Positions 34,263-37,027 of a DNA stretch of 37,027 nt are shown piece by piece. The position numbers and the translations under genes are program-made. The notes beneath the pieces were generated by a model. It had not been told where the DNA came from, searched no databases, and saw only the letters and a list, made by a program, of their open reading frames with translations. The DNA is from an uncultured Lysobacterales bacterium (lineage in GTDB: Bacteria; Pseudomonadota; Gammaproteobacteria; Xanthomonadales; SZUA-36), in the NCBI GenBank assembly GCA_947258865.1, contig CAMYKC010000053.1, positions 2,525 to 39,551 on the forward strand, given 5' to 3'. Every line of letters starts with the position of its first letter. The stretch's first letter is position 1.

Positions 34263-36167
34263 ATGAACGTTATGCGCATTCTGCGTCATCCGCGCGCAGC
34301 CGTGGTCGCTCATGACCTCGTGATGGTCGTCGTATCCTGGCTGGCCGCCGGTTGGATCATCAACCGGACCGGCGTTCCAGGCGTCATCGAGTCTTTACCC
34401 CTGGCAACTGAACTGTTCCTGGTTCTGCTGGTACAGGGATTGGTATTGTGGTCGACAGGGCTATACAAGGGACTCTGGCGCTTCGCCAGTTTTCCGGATC
34501 TCTGGAACATCGCGCGGGCCTCGATGTTCGGCACGATACTCATCATCACCGCACTGACCATATTTTATGGGGCCGAGGTCCGGCAGGTCCTGGGTTCCGT
34601 TCTGGTATATCCGGCAATCCTGTTTCTGACGCTGGGTTTACCGCGGATGTGCTATCGCTTCTTTAAAGATTCTCACCTGCCTGACAAGGCGCACACCGCC
34701 GGTCTGCAGCGGGTGCTGGTGCTTGGCGCCGGCCGTTCCGGGGCACTGCTGGAACGCGAGCTGAGGCATCGCGGCGCCTCCGATGTTATTGGCTTTCTGG
34801 ACGACGATGAACGTTTGAGAGGCGCGCAAGTTCATGGTATCCCGGTGCTGGGAACCATCGACCAGTTGCCCCGCATCAGCCGGGAGGTCGGCGCCGACCT
34901 GGCGATTATCGCCATGCCTTCAGCGACGAATCAGCAGATGCAGCAGGTCGTCGAAATCTGCGAAAAAAGCAACGTCGAGTTCAGAACCCTGCCGACGCTC
35001 AATGACCTGGGAAACAAGGCAACCCGTATCGACGATTTGAAACGGGTAGTCATTGACGACCTGCTGGGCCGTGAGCCCGTTTCCCTGGTCTGGGATTCGA
35101 TTCGCGAAGGCCTTGCAGGCAAGCGCGTCATGATCACGGGCGGTGGCGGTTCGATTGGTTCCGAGTTGTGTCGACAGATCGCACGTTTGAATCCGGTTGA
35201 GCTGATTGTCGTAGACAACAGCGAATATGCCCTGTATCGCATCGATCACGAATTGCAGACCGAATTCCAGGACTTGATTTTCTACAGCATTCTTGGCGAC
35301 ATCTGTGACTCGGCGACGGTCGAGAAAGTGGTGGGTGAGTACAAACCGGACATGATTTTCCACGCCGCTGCTTACAAGCATTTGCCCATTCTCCAGACGC
35401 AGATCAGGGAGGCGTTCAGGAACAACGTACTGGGTACGATGAGGTTGGCCGAAGCCGCTGAGCGCCATGGTGTGAGCAATTTTGTTCTGATTTCGACCGA
35501 CAAGGCTGTCAATCCGGCCAACATAATGGGGGCGACCAAGCGCGTGGCGGAAATGTACTGCCAGAACATGAACGAACGCTCCCGGACGCGCTACATCACG
35601 GTTCGCTTTGGCAACGTGCTCAATTCCAATGGAAGCGTTGTGCCGCTTTTCAAGGAACAGATCGCCAAGGGTGGCCCGGTCACGGTGACGCACCCGGAAA
35701 TATCCCGCTACTTCATGACGATTTCCGAAGCCAGCCAACTCATCATGCAGGCGGCGGTTCTCGGCAGTGGCGGAGAGATTTACGTGCTCGATATGGGAGA
35801 ACCGGTAAAGATAACCTACCTGGCGGAACAGTTGATCAGGCTGTCCGGCAAAGAACCCGGAAGGGATATTCAGATCGTGTACACCGGACTTCGCCCCGGG
35901 GAAAAACTGTTCGAGGAGTTGTTTCACGAACTCGAGCCTTATGAGCAAACCCAGCATGAAAAGATTTTCCTGGCGCATCCGCGGCAGGGCAACTGGGATG
36001 GCTTCAGTAGCGAATTACGCTCGGCGGAGCTTGCTGTCAGGCGCTATGACACCCAGAAACTGAAGCACATACTGTTGCGGCTGGTACCCGAGTTGGCTAA
36101 AACCTCGATCAGCACCAAGCCCGGTGCGGCCGAGCCCGACGTCATTCCGATACATCGTTCCGGTTAG
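34263..36167 (+). CDS. WbpM/PglF-type membrane UDP-GlcNAc 4,6-dehydratase
   Basis: These enzymes convert UDP-GlcNAc to a 4-keto-6-deoxy sugar, the first step to QuiNAc, FucNAc or bacillosamine. ATG 34263, with GGGA upstream, gives 634 aa (the track's TTG 34233 adds ten residues). About four N-terminal membrane helices are followed by a first Rossmann-like domain (VLVLGAGRSGALLERELRHRG, about 151-171) and the catalytic extended-SDR domain with MITGGGGSIGSELCRQI (about 289-305). The catalytic YxxxK is replaced by MxxxK (NIMGATKRVAEMY), the hallmark of this subfamily. RPGEKLFEELF is also present. It probably supplies substrate to the transferase just upstream. Confidence 0.93.
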   Translation: MNVMRILRHPRAAVVAHDLVMVVVSWLAAGWIINRTGVPGVIESLPLATELFLVLLVQGLVLWSTGLYKGLWRFASFPDLWNIARASMFGTILIITALTIFYGAEVRQVLGSVLVYPAILFLTLGLPRMCYRFFKDSHLPDKAHTAGLQRVLVLGAGRSGALLERELRHRGASDVIGFLDDDERLRGAQVHGIPVLGTIDQLPRISREVGADLAIIAMPSATNQQMQQVVEICEKSNVEFRTLPTLNDLGNKATRIDDLKRVVIDDLLGREPVSLVWDSIREGLAGKRVMITGGGGSIGSELCRQIARLNPVELIVVDNSEYALYRIDHELQTEFQDLIFYSILGDICDSATVEKVVGEYKPDMIFHAAAYKHLPILQTQIREAFRNNVLGTMRLAEAAERHGVSNFVLISTDKAVNPANIMGATKRVAEMYCQNMNERSRTRYITVRFGNVLNSNGSVVPLFKEQIAKGGPVTVTHPEISRYFMTISEASQLIMQAAVLGSGGEIYVLDMGEPVKITYLAEQLIRLSGKEPGRDIQIVYTGLRPGEKLFEELFHELEPYEQTQHEKIFLAHPRQGNWDGFSSELRSAELAVRRYDTQKLKHILLRLVPELAKTSISTKPGAAEPDVIPIHRSG

Positions 36168-36176
36168 TACCTTGCC

Positions 36177-37027
36177 ATGAGTTCGAACAAACCGATCAGG
36201 AAAGCGGTTTTTCCGGTCGCAGGCCTGGGTACCCGCTTCCTGCCCGCCACCAAGTCCATACCAAAGGAGATGCTGCCGATCGTTGACAAGCCGCTGATCC
36301 AGTACGCCGTGGAAGAGGCGCTTGAAGCCGGCATCGAGACCCTGATTTTCATCACGAGCCGCAAGAAGCACGCGATCTCCGACCACTTCGATTCCTCGTT
36401 CGAACTCGAGACGAAACTGGCCCGGGCAGGCAAGACCGGTCTGCTGGACCGGATCAACTGGATTGTTCCCGAGGATGTCAGCCGTGTGCATGTTACCCAG
36501 TCTGCCGCGCTGGGCCTGGGGCACGCCATACTGTGCGCTGAGCCTGTCGTCGGTGATGAGCCCTTTGCCATTCTCCTTGCGGATGACATGATCCGCAATG
36601 ATGGTGCGGGCGCTCTTTCGCAGATGGCCGATGTCTACCATGAGACCGGCGCCAGTGTTATCGGCGTCGAGGAAATTCCTCCTGAATGGACCAGCAGTTA
36701 CGGCATGGTAGGTGTTGAGAAGGACGATCGGGGTTTCAATGCCATCCGCACCATGGTCGAGAAACCGGCGCCCGAGAAGGCGCCATCAAACCTTGGGATT
36801 GTGGGCCGCTACATATTGGATTCCTCGGTATTCAGTTATCTTCGCGGAGTTCAGGCCGGCTCCGGCGGTGAAATTCAACTGACCGATGGCATCGCTGCGA
36901 TGCTGGGGAATCATCCGGTGCTGGCCCTGGCCTTGGAAGGCGAACGTTTCGATTGCGGAAGCCGCAACGGCTTTATCAAGGCGACTATCGAGTACGCAAT
37001 GGATCATGAAGAAATTCGCGAAGACAT
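36177..37027 (+). CDS. galU: UTP-glucose-1-phosphate uridylyltransferase (3' end beyond window)
   Basis: GalU makes UDP-glucose for LPS, exopolysaccharide and osmolyte synthesis. From ATG 36177 the frame stays open to the end of the window (283 codons), so only the last few residues are missing; it is not in the ORF track for that reason. The N-terminal signature AVFPVAGLGTRFLPATKSIPKEMLPIVDKPLIQYAVEEA is clear, with LGLGHAILCAEPVVGDEPFAILLADD, EKPAPEKAPSNLGIVGRYIL and GSGGEIQLTDGIAAM also present. It begins 9 nt after the WbpM-type gene and so appears to end the lapA-lapB-polysaccharide unit. Confidence 0.95.
   Translation, partial: MSSNKPIRKAVFPVAGLGTRFLPATKSIPKEMLPIVDKPLIQYAVEEALEAGIETLIFITSRKKHAISDHFDSSFELETKLARAGKTGLLDRINWIVPEDVSRVHVTQSAALGLGHAILCAEPVVGDEPFAILLADDMIRNDGAGALSQMADVYHETGASVIGVEEIPPEWTSSYGMVGVEKDDRGFNAIRTMVEKPAPEKAPSNLGIVGRYILDSSVFSYLRGVQAGSGGEIQLTDGIAAMLGNHPVLALALEGERFDCGSRNGFIKATIEYAMDHEEIRED

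Noticed and set aside
34920-35978. 352-aa minus-strand ORF
   Set aside because: It lies wholly antisense to the WbpM-type gene, whose motifs are unmistakable; the antisense frame has no family features and is a shadow of codon bias.
1-37027. tRNA or rRNA genes, insertion sequences, CRISPR arrays, prophage
   Set aside because: I looked for cloverleaf ends, transposase motifs, regular direct repeats with spacers and phage genes and saw none, though weak cases could be missed by eye.

Overview
The window looks like a chromosomal segment of a free-living, probably marine gammaproteobacterium. The evidence is gene order: prmB-aroC-asd-fimV-truA-trpF-trpB-trpA-accD-folC-dedD-cvpA-purF and pheA-aroA-cmk-rpsA-ihfB-lapA-lapB are classic gammaproteobacterial neighbourhoods. 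The M2-family peptidase and the Marinobacter-type fatty acyl-CoA reductase point to marine lineages, possibly Woeseiaceae-like; that placement is inference from memory and was not searched. The DNA is moderately GC-rich. I saw no tRNA, rRNA, insertion sequence, prophage or CRISPR array.

Layout. 1-2228: the 5' part of an exported hypothetical protein, divergent from a lipoprotein M2 (ACE-like) peptidase whose frame is broken by an exact 25-bp tandem duplication. 2229-2614: the only long gene-free stretch, holding a large imperfect inverted repeat. 2615-4123 (minus): a SCO1-like copper protein and phosphatidylserine decarboxylase. 4180-17988 (plus): a long housekeeping run covering L3 methylation, chorismate synthesis, aspartate semialdehyde, FimV, tRNA pseudouridine, the end of tryptophan synthesis, acetyl-CoA carboxylase, folate, a two-SPOR DedD, CvpA and PurF. 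Many of these genes overlap by 4-17 nt, and several start with TTG or GTG.

17995-26420 is the accessory-looking part. It holds a stand-alone HerA-type ATPase with a TPR protein, then a storage-lipid module: a PhaF-like phasin with four tandem 11-residue repeats and a histone-H1-like tail, a TetR regulator, an acyl-CoA-binding protein, a two-domain fatty acyl-CoA reductase of the Maqu_2507 type, an unrecognised 196-aa protein, a PHA-system protein and a short AsmA-like protein. Together they suggest fatty alcohol or wax-ester and/or PHA granule metabolism. Neither a PHA synthase nor a wax ester synthase lies in the window.

26495-37027: pheA-aroA (aroA appears broken by an internal deletion plus frameshift), cmk, rpsA with a structured leader, ihfB, lapA-lapB, and then envelope polysaccharide genes (a WbpL/WecA-type transferase, a WbpM-type dehydratase, and galU running off the end). 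lapA through galU looks like one transcription unit linking LPS control to surface polysaccharide precursors.

The most checkable surprises are the two gene-breaking indels, the storage-lipid module with its unknown member, a dyad in the TPR/phasin divergent promoter, and an inverted repeat bracketing the purF extended -10.
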